Assembly: GCA_902493595.1 (NCBI GenBank)
Contig: CABUPU010000016.1
Coordinates: 1-23,577 of the forward strand
Direction: 5' to 3'
DNA: 23,577 nucleotides
Source of the DNA: an uncultured Mycoplasma sp.
GTDB taxonomy: Bacteria > Bacillota_I > Bacilli_A > RF39 > UBA660
The notes beneath the pieces were generated by a model. That model searched no databases, was not told the DNA's origin, and saw only the letters and a list, made by a program, of their open reading frames with translations. This document shows, piece by piece, positions 15,395 through 22,653 of this stretch. The translations under genes were made by a program, and so were the position numbers. Every line of letters starts with the position of its first letter. Position 1 is the first letter of the stretch.

Positions 15395-15972
15395 TGGAAA
15401 AGAAGAAACTATTATTAACTGGAACTATTATTTTAATTATACTTTTACTAATGATTTTTATTTCAGCAAAAAATAAGAAAAAATATGATTTTGGAAATAC
15501 AAATAATACTCAAAATGAGATTCCACTTAAAGAAGATAACTTTGGTAAAAATGATACATTTAATATTTCAACTGAATCTGGAAGTGTAGATGTACTTGGC
15601 TATATAACAATTGAAAAAATAGAAAATTTTGATAATGAAGAAACTTTTGATTATGTTTTTTTTAATGTTGTTGATACAAAAAGTAATGATTTTAAAACCT
15701 TTTTAGAAGGTTTATCAGGTAATACATTTGGTGGTAAAGATAAAATTGGTTTAGGTTGCATTAATAACGGAAAAATCTATTATTTCAACTCTTCGGATGG
15801 AAAAGAATTAGAAAATTATGAGATTGGTGAGACATCTTCGAAAAAAATATTAGATTCTACAGAAGGAAATCCAATTAAATTAAGATTAACAAGACTTGAA
15901 TATAATGGTGGAACTTCTGCACCAAGTTGTTATAGTCATATTACTAATATTGAAGTTATAGGAGAAAAATAA
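15394..15972 (+). CDS. Membrane-anchored protein of unknown function
   Basis: 192 residues with a basic start (MEKKKLLL), one transmembrane helix (about 5-25) and an Asn-rich linker, then a beta-rich extracytoplasmic domain (VDVLGYITIEKIENF, FNVVDTKSNDFKTF, GLGCINNGKIYYFN, APSCYSHITNIEV). Two cysteines lie in that domain. Its start overlaps the hydrolase stop (TAATG) and its own stop overlaps the next start, so translation of all three genes is coupled. It may position or regulate the hydrolase at the membrane; that is inferred only from the operon. No known family recognised. Confidence 0.65.
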   Translation: MEKKKLLLTGTIILIILLLMIFISAKNKKKYDFGNTNNTQNEIPLKEDNFGKNDTFNISTESGSVDVLGYITIEKIENFDNEETFDYVFFNVVDTKSNDFKTFLEGLSGNTFGGKDKIGLGCINNGKIYYFNSSDGKELENYEIGETSSKKILDSTEGNPIKLRLTRLEYNGGTSAPSCYSHITNIEVIGEK

Positions 15973-16223
15973 TGATAAGATTAATATATGAAATGCTTAA
16001 AGGAATTAATAAAAATATTGATAAAAATGAGCAATTAAAAGAAAAAGATCGTAAAAATGCACTTGAGGTAGAAATGGATATGTATGGACTTGATGAGGAT
16101 GAGAAAGAACTTGTAAGAAATGGCGAGTATGATCCATGGGATTTCGACCCAGATAATCCCACTGATGAAGATGACTATTATAAAGATGATTTAGATTATG
16201 ATGATGACGATGATGAATATTAA
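15972..16223 (+). CDS. Small acidic protein of unknown function
   Basis: 83 residues. The first 30 are basic and amphipathic (MIRLIYEMLKGINKNIDKNE), the rest extremely acidic, ending in a run with 14 Asp in the last 24 residues. It begins inside the stop of the membrane-anchored gene and closes the three-gene operon. The acidic tail may bind cations or basic proteins, or mimic nucleic acid. No family recognised. Translation is supported by the TAATG coupling and by consistent operon structure. Confidence 0.55.
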   Translation: MIRLIYEMLKGINKNIDKNEQLKEKDRKNALEVEMDMYGLDEDEKELVRNGEYDPWDFDPDNPTDEDDYYKDDLDYDDDDDEY

Positions 16224-16234
16224 ATCATCTTTTT
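16209..16234 (+). terminator. Terminator of the serine hydrolase operon
   Basis: GATGAT (16209-16214) and ATCATC (16224-16229) form a short 6-bp stem with a 9-nt loop, followed by five T. The left arm is inside the last Asp codons of the acidic protein. Confidence 0.5.
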
Positions 16235-16236
16235 AT

Positions 16237-16265
16237 TTGTAATTTTTGCTATTCCATTATATAAT
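16237..16265 (+). promoter_or_regulatory. Promoter of the ASCH-Nudix gene
   Basis: TTGTAA (16237-16242), a 17-bp spacer and TATAAT (16260-16265), ending seven bases before the AAGGTGG ribosome binding site. Confidence 0.6.
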
Positions 16266-16283
16266 TTTTTTAAGGTGGTAAGT

Positions 16284-17111
16284 ATGATATATAGAATGAA
16301 ACTTCAAAATGAACCTTTCAATCAGATAAAGTTAGGAACTAAAAAAATAGAAATCAGATTAAATGATGAAAAAAGAAAATTATTTAAAATTAATGATTAT
16401 ATAGAATTTACAAATATAACAACTTTAGAAATAATGTTTGTTAAAATTACTAATTTATGCCATTTTAAAAATTTTGAAGATTTATTTAATTATTTTGATA
16501 ATTCAACTTTAGGTTGTGGTAGTTATGAAGAAATGTATAAATATTATTCAAGGGAAGAGGAAAATAAATATGGGATTTTAGGTATTGAGATTAAAGTACT
16601 TCCGAAAGTTAATCAAGTTATCCATAATGAAGATAATTTAACATTGAATGATGTAAATCGAGTTACTCGAAGAGCAAAACTTATTGTAGAAAATAATAAT
16701 GATGAAATTTTAATATGTCATATGGGTATAAAATATTTTTTAATTGGAGGACATATTGATAACGATGAAAGTGATGAACAATGTTTAACTAGGGAAGTAG
16801 CTGAAGAATCTGGAGTTACATTAGATTTTTCTAACATTTTACCAATAGCATCCTCAAATTATATAAATAAAGATTATCCCAAAAAAGGTGATATTACCTA
16901 TTCAAATACAAATTATTATGCTATTAAATATGATTTAGTACCAAATATTGAAATGCAAAATCTAACAGAGGAAGAAATAAAAGAAAATTTTAAATTAATG
17001 TATATTCCTAAAAATGAAGTAATTAACTTTTTAGAAAATAATAAGGAAATAAATGCTACATTAAGTGATACAATATTGGCAATAAAAGTGTATTTAAATC
17101 TTCAAAAATAA
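16284..17111 (+). CDS. ASCH-Nudix fusion protein
   Basis: 275 residues in two domains. Residues 1-105 resemble an ASCH domain, a PUA-like fold expected to bind RNA or nucleotides: MKLQNEPFNQIKLGTKKIEI, LFKINDYIEF and GILGIEIKVL at its end. Residues ~125-275 are a Nudix hydrolase with a perfect Nudix box GX5EX7REUXEEXGU: G156, E162, then R170-E171-V172-A173-E174-E175-S176-G177-V178. Nudix enzymes cleave a diphosphate linked to another group; the substrate here is not predictable. The fusion suggests a modified or damaged nucleotide, or an RNA 5' end, as target. The ATG at 16284 is chosen because AAGGTGG is five bases upstream; a GTG at 16275 overlaps that box. It is its own transcript. Confidence 0.82.
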   Translation: MIYRMKLQNEPFNQIKLGTKKIEIRLNDEKRKLFKINDYIEFTNITTLEIMFVKITNLCHFKNFEDLFNYFDNSTLGCGSYEEMYKYYSREEENKYGILGIEIKVLPKVNQVIHNEDNLTLNDVNRVTRRAKLIVENNNDEILICHMGIKYFLIGGHIDNDESDEQCLTREVAEESGVTLDFSNILPIASSNYINKDYPKKGDITYSNTNYYAIKYDLVPNIEMQNLTEEEIKENFKLMYIPKNEVINFLENNKEINATLSDTILAIKVYLNLQK

Positions 17112-17120
17112 AAATTATCA

Positions 17121-17129
17121 TGCTATAAT
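17121..17129 (+). promoter_or_regulatory. Extended -10 promoter
   Basis: TGCTATAAT matches TGnTATAAT exactly. The start point would be near 17136, so the leader is very short and the ATG at 17134 is excluded as a start. Confidence 0.6.
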
Positions 17130-17145
17130 TACTATGGGAGTAGTT

Positions 17146-18153
17146 ATGAAAAAGATGAGTTTAACATATAGTGAATATTTAGATAGTTTATCAAAAGAGG
17201 AAATTGAAGGAATTTTAATATTCTTTAATATTAAATATAGAAAAAATAGTAAGAAAGAAAGTTTGGTTAAGATTCTTGTAAATAGTGCAGAAGATATTAC
17301 TAAATATTCATTTAATTTATTTCAAAGTGATGAGTTAACTAATTTAAAATTAGTGTTAAAAAGTAATGGACATATTAAACCTAGAACAAATTATTTACTT
17401 TTATATTTTCTTAATAATTTAAATAAAAAAGGTATGGTAAAAAAAGTTGCTGAAGATGAATTTTATATGCCTAAAGATATTCAAAAGTATTTTAAATATC
17501 ATTTAAAAGATAAAGATTCTTTAAAGATAATTAAATCTAACACAAAAGAATATAATCTAATTATGGGACTTTTAAATACCTATGGAGTACTTTCTTATGA
17601 TAAGTTTTATGAAATGTTTAATAATGTTATTCCTTGTGATAAAGAATCGTTATTTGAAAGACTTACAATTTTAAATAATTTTTATGGAGAATTTGAACTT
17701 TACTTTTCTAAAAAAGAAAAATATATTTGTAATAAAGCAATTCTTAAAGAGAAAGGTATTCAGTTAAAAGATATTAAAAAGTATGCTAATAAAAAATCTA
17801 ATTATAAAACGTTTAGTTCTAAAGAATTAAATAGTATGTTTAGTTATAAATATATGAGTAAATTTAAATCATTTAAAAAATTGATGACATTTGTAAAAAA
17901 GAATTATTATTTAGATGAAAAAGATATAAGAGTATTTTATAAATATGTAATTATTCCATATTTAAATGATGTTCAAATTGATAATTCTATAAAAGAAGAT
18001 AATTTATCAAAAAATATTGATAAGTATTTTGAATATAAAAATGAAAAACATAAAAATAAATTTATGGATTTAGTAAAAGGAATTATTAATGAAGCACCAA
18101 TGTGGAAATATAACGGTTATAGTGAAATTGAAAAGGAAAAAGGTATAGTATGA
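17146..18153 (+). CDS. Uncharacterised protein, 335 residues
   Basis: Lys/Asn-rich and mainly helical, without membrane helices or signal peptide. The first ~45 residues (LSKEEIEGILIFFNIKYRK, then KKESLVKILV) look like a SAP/HeH-type helix-extended-loop-helix, a fold that often binds nucleic acid. The middle looks like winged-helix or all-helical repeats. The end MWKYNGYSEIEKE weakly recalls the end of some SEC-C-linked Bacillota proteins. GGGAG lies five bases before the ATG at 17146. The next gene starts within its stop (ATGA). Function unknown; nucleic acid binding is a guess from the N-terminus. Confidence 0.6.
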   Translation: MKKMSLTYSEYLDSLSKEEIEGILIFFNIKYRKNSKKESLVKILVNSAEDITKYSFNLFQSDELTNLKLVLKSNGHIKPRTNYLLLYFLNNLNKKGMVKKVAEDEFYMPKDIQKYFKYHLKDKDSLKIIKSNTKEYNLIMGLLNTYGVLSYDKFYEMFNNVIPCDKESLFERLTILNNFYGEFELYFSKKEKYICNKAILKEKGIQLKDIKKYANKKSNYKTFSSKELNSMFSYKYMSKFKSFKKLMTFVKKNYYLDEKDIRVFYKYVIIPYLNDVQIDNSIKEDNLSKNIDKYFEYKNEKHKNKFMDLVKGIINEAPMWKYNGYSEIEKEKGIV

Positions 18154-18518
18154 AACAAATAAAAAATTTACCACTTTATTTAAGTATATTTGTAATAGTA
18201 ATATTTTCAGTCTTTTACTTTGTATCTGTTAATAAATATAGTTATGCATTTTCTTATGATGAAGTAAAAGAGGCATCTATTCATCAAGAAACACTTATTA
18301 AAAAATGTGCAGAAGTTTATGCTGATAGCAATAAAAATTTATTTGATGGTAAAGAAACAATTTATATAACAATTGATGATTTAGTACAAAAAGGTTTGCT
18401 TCCTACAGAAAATGGAAAAATATATGAAGCTGGTAGTTCAGTAAAAGAGATTAATGACAAAAAAATAAGAATAACTTTAAGTGATGGAAAGTACGATATC
18501 AAAATATTAAATGATTAA
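18150..18518 (+). CDS. Membrane-anchored pseudopilin-like small protein
   Basis: 122 residues: a short basic start, one hydrophobic helix (about 8-28) and an extracytoplasmic part with EASIHQETLIKKCAEVYADS, then the ITIDDLVQKGLLP pattern that often follows the helix in Gram-positive pseudopilins, and a beta-rich end. The classical prepilin cleavage site is not evident, so pilin is only a structural suggestion. It overlaps the preceding gene by four bases (ATGA). No other secretion or competence gene is near. Confidence 0.55.
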   Translation: MKQIKNLPLYLSIFVIVIFSVFYFVSVNKYSYAFSYDEVKEASIHQETLIKKCAEVYADSNKNLFDGKETIYITIDDLVQKGLLPTENGKIYEAGSSVKEINDKKIRITLSDGKYDIKILND

Positions 18519-18551
18519 GTGTAAATAAAGTGTCAAAAAATTGCAAAATTG

Positions 18552-18581
18552 TTGCACTAAGTAATAAAAATTGGGTAATAT
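18552..18581 (+). promoter_or_regulatory. Probable rpoZ promoter
   Basis: TTGCAC (18552-18557), an 18-bp spacer and TAATAT (18576-18581), just before AAGGAG. Two TTGCA motifs (18541 and 18552) with an inverted TGCAA/TTGCA arrangement overlap the -35. Confidence 0.45.
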
Positions 18582-18605
18582 ATTATTGTAAGGAGTTGAT
18601 TAAAT

Positions 18606-18818
18606 ATGATTTATCCATCAATAGACAAATTACTTAATATAGTTGATTCTAAATATATGCTAGTTCACGTTGCCGCTAAAAGGTCTAAACAAATGCTAGA
18701 ATATTATCATTATCAATTAGATAAAAAGGAGTATGTAAATAAGAAACCTTTAGGCCGTGCCCTTGAAGAAATTGAAAAAGGTATGGTTCACGTAATAAAA
18801 AAAGAAAAAAAGTCTTGA
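18606..18818 (+). CDS. rpoZ: DNA-directed RNA polymerase omega subunit
   Basis: 70 residues, normal size for omega, which binds the beta' subunit and helps assemble RNA polymerase. The family core is clear: MIYPSIDKLLNIVDSKYMLV, then AAKRSKQML, and KPLGRALEEIEKG near the end, the usual conserved KPL.AL.EI. AAGGAG lies about ten bases before the ATG. In most Bacillota rpoZ follows gmk; here the upstream gene is a pseudopilin-like protein and the downstream gene is a tRNA, so the local order has been rearranged. The tRNA promoter begins inside its last codons. Confidence 0.88.
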   Translation: MIYPSIDKLLNIVDSKYMLVHVAAKRSKQMLEYYHYQLDKKEYVNKKPLGRALEEIEKGMVHVIKKEKKS

Positions 18819-18843
18819 TTATCTAAATAATCTATGATAAGAT
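18815..18843 (+). promoter_or_regulatory. tRNA-Ala promoter
   Basis: TTGATT (18815-18820), a 17-bp spacer and TAAGAT (18838-18843), preceded by TGA to give an extended -10. It overlaps the rpoZ stop codon and lies 13 bases before the tRNA. Confidence 0.65.
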
Positions 18844-18856
18844 AATTAAGTCTTAT

Positions 18857-18933
18857 GGGGGATTAGCTCAGCTGGCTAGAGCACCTGCCCTGCACGCAGG
18901 GGGTCGCGGGTTCGAATCCCACATCCTCCACCA
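18857..18933 (+). tRNA. tRNA-Ala (anticodon UGC)
   Basis: 77 bases including an encoded CCA. The acceptor stem GGGGGAT/ATCCTCC pairs with one G-U. D arm GCTC/GAGC, anticodon stem CCTGC/GCAGG with loop CCTGCAC (anticodon TGC at 18891-18893), T loop TTCGAAT. Discriminator is A73. Two oddities: position 33 is C instead of the near-universal U, and the T stem GCGGG/CCCAC has a C-A mismatch at 50/64. It stands alone with its own promoter and terminator. The sequence is far richer in GC than its surroundings, as usual for tRNA. Confidence 0.93.
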
Positions 18934-18946
18934 AATAGACATTTTA

Positions 18947-18969
18947 GCCCGTAAATACGGGCCTTTTTT
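18947..18969 (+). terminator. Terminator after tRNA-Ala
   Basis: GCCCGT (18947-18952), loop AAAT, ACGGGC (18957-18962), then C and six T. A classical intrinsic terminator and the strongest in the window. Confidence 0.9.
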
Positions 18970-19030
18970 GTGCCAGTGGAGCATTTTTTTCATAAAATAT
19001 CTATATTAAATATTTATTGATTTAAAATAA

Positions 19031-19059
19031 TTGTATTATTAATTATTTTTTGGTAAAAT
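19031..19059 (+). promoter_or_regulatory. Promoter of the anchored cysteine protein
   Basis: TTGTAT (19031-19036), a 17-bp spacer and TAAAAT (19054-19059), with TGG before it as an extended -10. Translation must start after this point, supporting the ATG at 19083. Confidence 0.55.
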
Positions 19060-19082
19060 TATTATTGAAAGTAGATGATTAT

Positions 19083-19559
19083 ATGAGAAATTCACTTATT
19101 ATTAAACTTTTAATTATATTTGCCTCTTGTATTGGAGCCATAATACTTGCATCATATGTAGTAAAAATTGCTAGAGAAAGTAATTCATTAACCTATGATT
19201 TAGGAGAATCCTCAAATAGTTATAGTGATATATTTTTAACAAGCTATAGTGAATATGAAAGTCTTGCAAATGATTTAGGTATAAAAAAAGATTTAACTGC
19301 AAACAATTTTGTAACAAATTACTATCTTGCATCATTTCAAGATTATGATAAATGTAGTGAAGAACGTTATAAGTTAGTAAATAAGGTAAATTTAGATGAT
19401 AATGAACTTAATATTAATTTTAAGGTATATAACAAATGTGGATGGTGTAAGAAACATTCTGTATTGTATCTAATTGAACTACCAAAATTTAATGGTGATA
19501 ATCCAAAAATTAATTATACTTATGATTTTGAAAAAGAAATTGATTGTGGAAATGTTTAA
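19083..19559 (+). CDS. Membrane-anchored protein with conserved-looking cysteines
   Basis: 158 residues. One N-terminal transmembrane helix (about 4-28) and an extracytoplasmic part. Cysteines occur in the pattern DKCSEERY, then NKCGWCKKH (CxxC) and a final DCGN, which suggests disulfides or metal binding. No thioredoxin fold is obvious around the CxxC. The ATG is chosen because the promoter lies upstream of the other possible starts; the ribosome binding site is weak. It sits between the tRNA-Ala terminator and the threonine T-box, without operon partners. No family recognised. Confidence 0.6.
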   Translation: MRNSLIIKLLIIFASCIGAIILASYVVKIARESNSLTYDLGESSNSYSDIFLTSYSEYESLANDLGIKKDLTANNFVTNYYLASFQDYDKCSEERYKLVNKVNLDDNELNINFKVYNKCGWCKKHSVLYLIELPKFNGDNPKINYTYDFEKEIDCGNV

Positions 19560-19565
19560 AATCAC

Positions 19566-19594
19566 TTGTTTATTTATAAATAAAGTGCTAATAT
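19566..19594 (+). promoter_or_regulatory. Promoter of the T-box operon
   Basis: TTGTTT (19566-19571), a 17-bp spacer and TAATAT (19589-19594), preceded by TGC as an extended -10. Most of the spacer is covered by a perfect 16-base palindrome (19569-19584, TTTATTTATAAATAAA), which could be an operator or only AT-rich chance. The start point would be near 19601. Confidence 0.5.
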
Positions 19595-19599
19595 AAATA

Positions 19600-19797
19600 T
19601 GTAAATCGATGAGAAAAGACATGATTATTATTTAAACTTTTATAGAGAGTCAGTGTTTGGTGTAAACTGATAAAGAGAATAATAATTACTACTTTTTAAG
19701 AGGATTAATAAATCCCGGTTAATAGCCGTTATATATAATTAAGTTAAATAAAGGATGGTACCGTTAGAAATAACTCCTTGTGGTGCTGTCTTTTTTT
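19600..19797 (+). ncRNA. Threonine T-box riboswitch leader
   Basis: A tRNA-sensing leader that reads uncharged tRNA-Thr and turns on the operon. Stem I is seen from ATTATTATT (19624-19632) pairing with AATAATAAT (19678-19686), with the AGAGAGTC...GGTG apical signature at 19644-19662. The specifier is ACT (19688-19690, Thr codon) followed by A. The antiterminator is canonical: AAGGA (19751-19755), bulge UGGUACC (19756-19762), GTTA, loop GAAA, TAAC and TCCTT (19775-19779). The competing terminator is GATGGTACC (19754-19762) with GGTGCTGTC (19782-19790), nine pairs, then seven T. The bulge base after UGG is U, fitting an A73 discriminator as in typical tRNA-Thr. All three agree with thrS downstream. 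Confidence 0.95.
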
Positions 19798-19817
19798 ATA
19801 TAAAGAAAGGAATTGGT

Positions 19818-20141
19818 ATGAAATCAGAATTAACAAATGAAATGATTAATAGTATTGAGGTTTTAGAAAATTTGAAAGATAGTTTTGAAACACCAGCAAT
19901 AGATTATGTAATTAACTCTATTAAAGAGGCAATTAAATCCATGGGTGAAAGGGCAAATTACGTAAATGATAGTTATTTATATAATTTAAATCGGACCCGA
20001 ATTGTTCTTAGAATACTAATTGACGTTAATAGTTTTAATAAAAATGACGAAGAGTTTAATCGTAATTTTAATGAAGTAATCGAAATATTAAATAATGAAA
20101 TTGAAAAGGAGAAGGAAAATGAAAAAAATATTAGAAGATGA
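19818..20141 (+). CDS. Small helical protein, first gene under the threonine T-box
   Basis: 107 residues, mainly alpha-helical, acidic, with no membrane helix. The core is ELTNEMINSIEVLENLKDSF, YVINSIKEAIKSMGERANYV, then TRIVLRILIDVNSF and a Glu/Lys-rich tail. AAAGG lies seven bases before the ATG at 19818. A frame open from 19755 is inside the riboswitch and is not a start. It sits right after the T-box terminator and its end overlaps thrS by 23 bases, so its expression responds to threonine starvation. It is not the missing TGS domain of ThrS, which is a beta-grasp fold. No family recognised. Confidence 0.6.
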   Translation: MKSELTNEMINSIEVLENLKDSFETPAIDYVINSIKEAIKSMGERANYVNDSYLYNLNRTRIVLRILIDVNSFNKNDEEFNRNFNEVIEILNNEIEKEKENEKNIRR

Positions 20142-21876
20142 AAGATTATCAAAATTAAATCATAGTTGTGCACACTTAATGGCACAAGCAATTAAACATT
20201 TATATCCAAATGCTATGTTTTGGGTAGGACCTGTTATTGAAGAAGGTTTTTATTATGATGTTGATTTAGGAGATGTTACTTTAACTGAGGAAGATCTTCC
20301 TAAAATTGAAAAAGAAATGAAAAAAATAGCTAAAGATGGAAAAAGAATAGTTAGACATGAGATTTCTAAAGAAGAAGCACTTGAAATGTTTGGAAAAGAT
20401 CCGTATAAAGTTGATCTTATTAATCGCTTTCCAGATGGAACAGTAATTTCTTGCTATTCTCAAGGTGATTTTACAGACCTTTGTCGTGGACCACATGTTG
20501 ATACTGTAAAAGAATTAAAATATTTTAAATTATTAAAATTTTCTGGAGCATACTTTAAAGGTGATGCCAATAACAAAATGCTTCAGAGAATATATGGTGT
20601 TTGTTTTGATACTGAAGAAGAACTTAATGAATATTTACAACTTTTAGAGGAAGCAAAAGAAAGAGACCATAGAAAAATTGGAAAAGATTTAGGAATATTT
20701 ATGTTTTCTGACCTTGTTGGTAAAGGACTTCCTATGTGGCTTCCAAATGGTTTTATTTTAAGAAGAACTTTAGCTGATTACATAATGGATAAAGAGTTAA
20801 AACTCGGTTATAAACATGTTATGACTCCATCACTTGGCAATGTGGATTTATATAAAACATCTGGACATTGGGACCATTATAAGGATGATATGTTTCCTGC
20901 CATGGAACTTGAAAATGAAAGTTATGTTTTAAGACCAATGAATTGTCCACATCATATGATGATATATAAAAATTTCTTACATTCTTATAAAGATTTACCT
21001 ATAAGAATTGCTGAAATTGCAAATGACTTTAGATATGAATCTTCGGGAGCTTGCTGTGGTATCGAAAGAACAAGAGCATTTACACAAAATGATTCTCATA
21101 TTTTCTGTACTCCAGAGGAAATTAAAAGTGAAATTAAGGGTGTTATTGCATTAATACTAGATGTATATAAGGATTTTGGCTTTAATAATTATGAATTTAG
21201 ACTTTCATTAAGAGATTCAGAAAATACTGAAAAATATTTTGGTAATGATGAACTATGGGAGAAAAGTGAAAAAGCTTTACGTGAAGTGTTAACTGAATTT
21301 AATGTTCCATTTTATGAGGCTTTAGGTGAGGCTGCATTCTATGGCCCAAAGATTGATGTACAGGTAAAGAGTGCTATTGGACATGATGTTACACTATCAA
21401 CTGTACAGGTTGACTATCAATTGCCAGAAAGATTTGAACTTGAATATGTAAATGATAAAGGTGAAAAAGAAAGACCAATTGTTATTCATCGTGCTATTTT
21501 AGGGTCATTAGACCGCTTTACAGCATTTTTGCTCGAAGAATGTAAAGGTTATTTACCTTTATGGCTAGCTCCAAATCAAATTAACATAATACCTGTTAAT
21601 AATGAGTATCACTTAGAATATGCAAAAGAAATTTACGAATTATTATCTAATGAAGGATTTAAAGTACTTCTTGATGATAGAAATGAAAAACTTGGTTATA
21701 AAATAAGAGAGAGTATTATGAAAAAGTATCCTTATACATTAATTTTAGGGCAAAAAGAGGTTGATAATAAAAATATTAGCTTTAGACATAGTCAAAGTGA
21801 AGAAACAATTACACTTTCAAAAGAAGAATTCATTAAAATGTTGCATGATGAAATAGCTTGCAAAGGTATCAAATGA
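20119..21876 (+). CDS. thrS: Threonyl-tRNA synthetase lacking the TGS domain
   Basis: 585 residues; charges tRNA-Thr with threonine. It starts directly in the editing domain: HSCAHLMAQAIKHLYPNAMF gives the HxxxH motif, and CRGPH supplies the Cys and His of the editing site. The catalytic core has LRPMNCPHHMM (zinc Cys), RAFTQNDSHIFC (zinc His) and VIHRAILGSLDRF (third zinc ligand, motif 3). The C-terminal anticodon-binding domain ends with ILGQKEVDNKNISFR. The N-terminal ~60-residue TGS domain of the B. subtilis type enzyme is absent; bases before 20119 hold a different gene, so this is not a wrong start. AAGGAG lies upstream of the ATG. Mycoplasma ThrS also lack TGS. Controlled by the T-box. 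Confidence 0.95.
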   Translation: MKKILEDERLSKLNHSCAHLMAQAIKHLYPNAMFWVGPVIEEGFYYDVDLGDVTLTEEDLPKIEKEMKKIAKDGKRIVRHEISKEEALEMFGKDPYKVDLINRFPDGTVISCYSQGDFTDLCRGPHVDTVKELKYFKLLKFSGAYFKGDANNKMLQRIYGVCFDTEEELNEYLQLLEEAKERDHRKIGKDLGIFMFSDLVGKGLPMWLPNGFILRRTLADYIMDKELKLGYKHVMTPSLGNVDLYKTSGHWDHYKDDMFPAMELENESYVLRPMNCPHHMMIYKNFLHSYKDLPIRIAEIANDFRYESSGACCGIERTRAFTQNDSHIFCTPEEIKSEIKGVIALILDVYKDFGFNNYEFRLSLRDSENTEKYFGNDELWEKSEKALREVLTEFNVPFYEALGEAAFYGPKIDVQVKSAIGHDVTLSTVQVDYQLPERFELEYVNDKGEKERPIVIHRAILGSLDRFTAFLLEECKGYLPLWLAPNQINIIPVNNEYHLEYAKEIYELLSNEGFKVLLDDRNEKLGYKIRESIMKKYPYTLILGQKEVDNKNISFRHSQSEETITLSKEEFIKMLHDEIACKGIK

Positions 21877-22640
21877 AAAATATTGCAATAATTACTGGTG
21901 CATCATCAGGAATAGGTAAAGAATTTTTATTAAATATGCCAAAAAACATTGAAGTTGATGAGATATGGGCGATTGCTAGAGAAAAAAATCTTCTTGAAGA
22001 ATTAAAGGTGGAAACTAAGTTAAATATTAGAACATTTTCTATTGATTTAGAAAAAGAAACTAGTTTAATGAAAATTAAAGATTTGCTGGAGGAGGAAAAG
22101 CCTAATATAAAATTATTAATTAATGTTGCAGGATTTGGTAAATTTGAAAAAAGTACAAATATTTCTTTAGAGGATTCAGTGGGAATGATTAAAGTAAATG
22201 ATATAGCACTTACTTCTTTGTGCTTAATGGCAATACCTTATATGAAAAATAATTCTAATATAATAAATATTGCCTCAGTTGCGGCTTTTCAACCGGTACC
22301 TTATATAAACGTTTATGCAGCAAGTAAAGCGTATGTGTTATCATTTTCAAGAAGTTTAGGAAGGGAATTATCAAAAGAGGGAATAAATGTTTTAACTGTT
22401 TGCCCATTTTGGACTAAAACTAAATTTTTTGATAGAGCAGTAGAAAAGAATAAAGTTATTAAAAAATATGTTGTTATGTATGAACCAACTGATGTTGTAA
22501 AAAAAGCGTATATTGATATGCAAAAGAAAAAAAGTGTTAGTGTATATGGATTTATAGCAAATGTTCAAAGAGTATTATGCAAATTACTTCCACATAATTT
22601 TGTAATGAGTATTTGGTGTAAACAGCAAAAATTAAAGTAG
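21873..22640 (+). CDS. Short-chain dehydrogenase/reductase (SDR)
   Basis: 255 residues, classical SDR fold: cofactor motif TGASSGIG (residues 8-15), INVAGFGKFE (NxAG variant), active-site Ser in NIASVAAF, and YAASK with the catalytic Tyr and Lys. After it comes the usual RELSKEGINVLTVCPFWTKT stretch. The long C-terminal part (VYGFIANVQRVLCKLLPHNF) is typical of DltE/YqjQ-like SDRs of unknown substrate. It starts within the thrS stop (ATGA), so translation is coupled and it shares T-box control; nothing in its sequence links it to threonine. Confidence 0.85.
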   Translation: MKNIAIITGASSGIGKEFLLNMPKNIEVDEIWAIAREKNLLEELKVETKLNIRTFSIDLEKETSLMKIKDLLEEEKPNIKLLINVAGFGKFEKSTNISLEDSVGMIKVNDIALTSLCLMAIPYMKNNSNIINIASVAAFQPVPYINVYAASKAYVLSFSRSLGRELSKEGINVLTVCPFWTKTKFFDRAVEKNKVIKKYVVMYEPTDVVKKAYIDMQKKKSVSVYGFIANVQRVLCKLLPHNFVMSIWCKQQKLK

Positions 22641-22653
22641 AGAAGGAGTAAAT

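Noticed and set aside
18947..18969. Second tRNA or small RNA after tRNA-Ala
   Set aside because: The hairpin is a plain intrinsic terminator with six T; no further cloverleaf follows.
19755..19817. Coding start within the T-box for the 107-residue protein
   Set aside because: This stretch forms the antiterminator/terminator; the ATG at 19818 has its own ribosome binding site.
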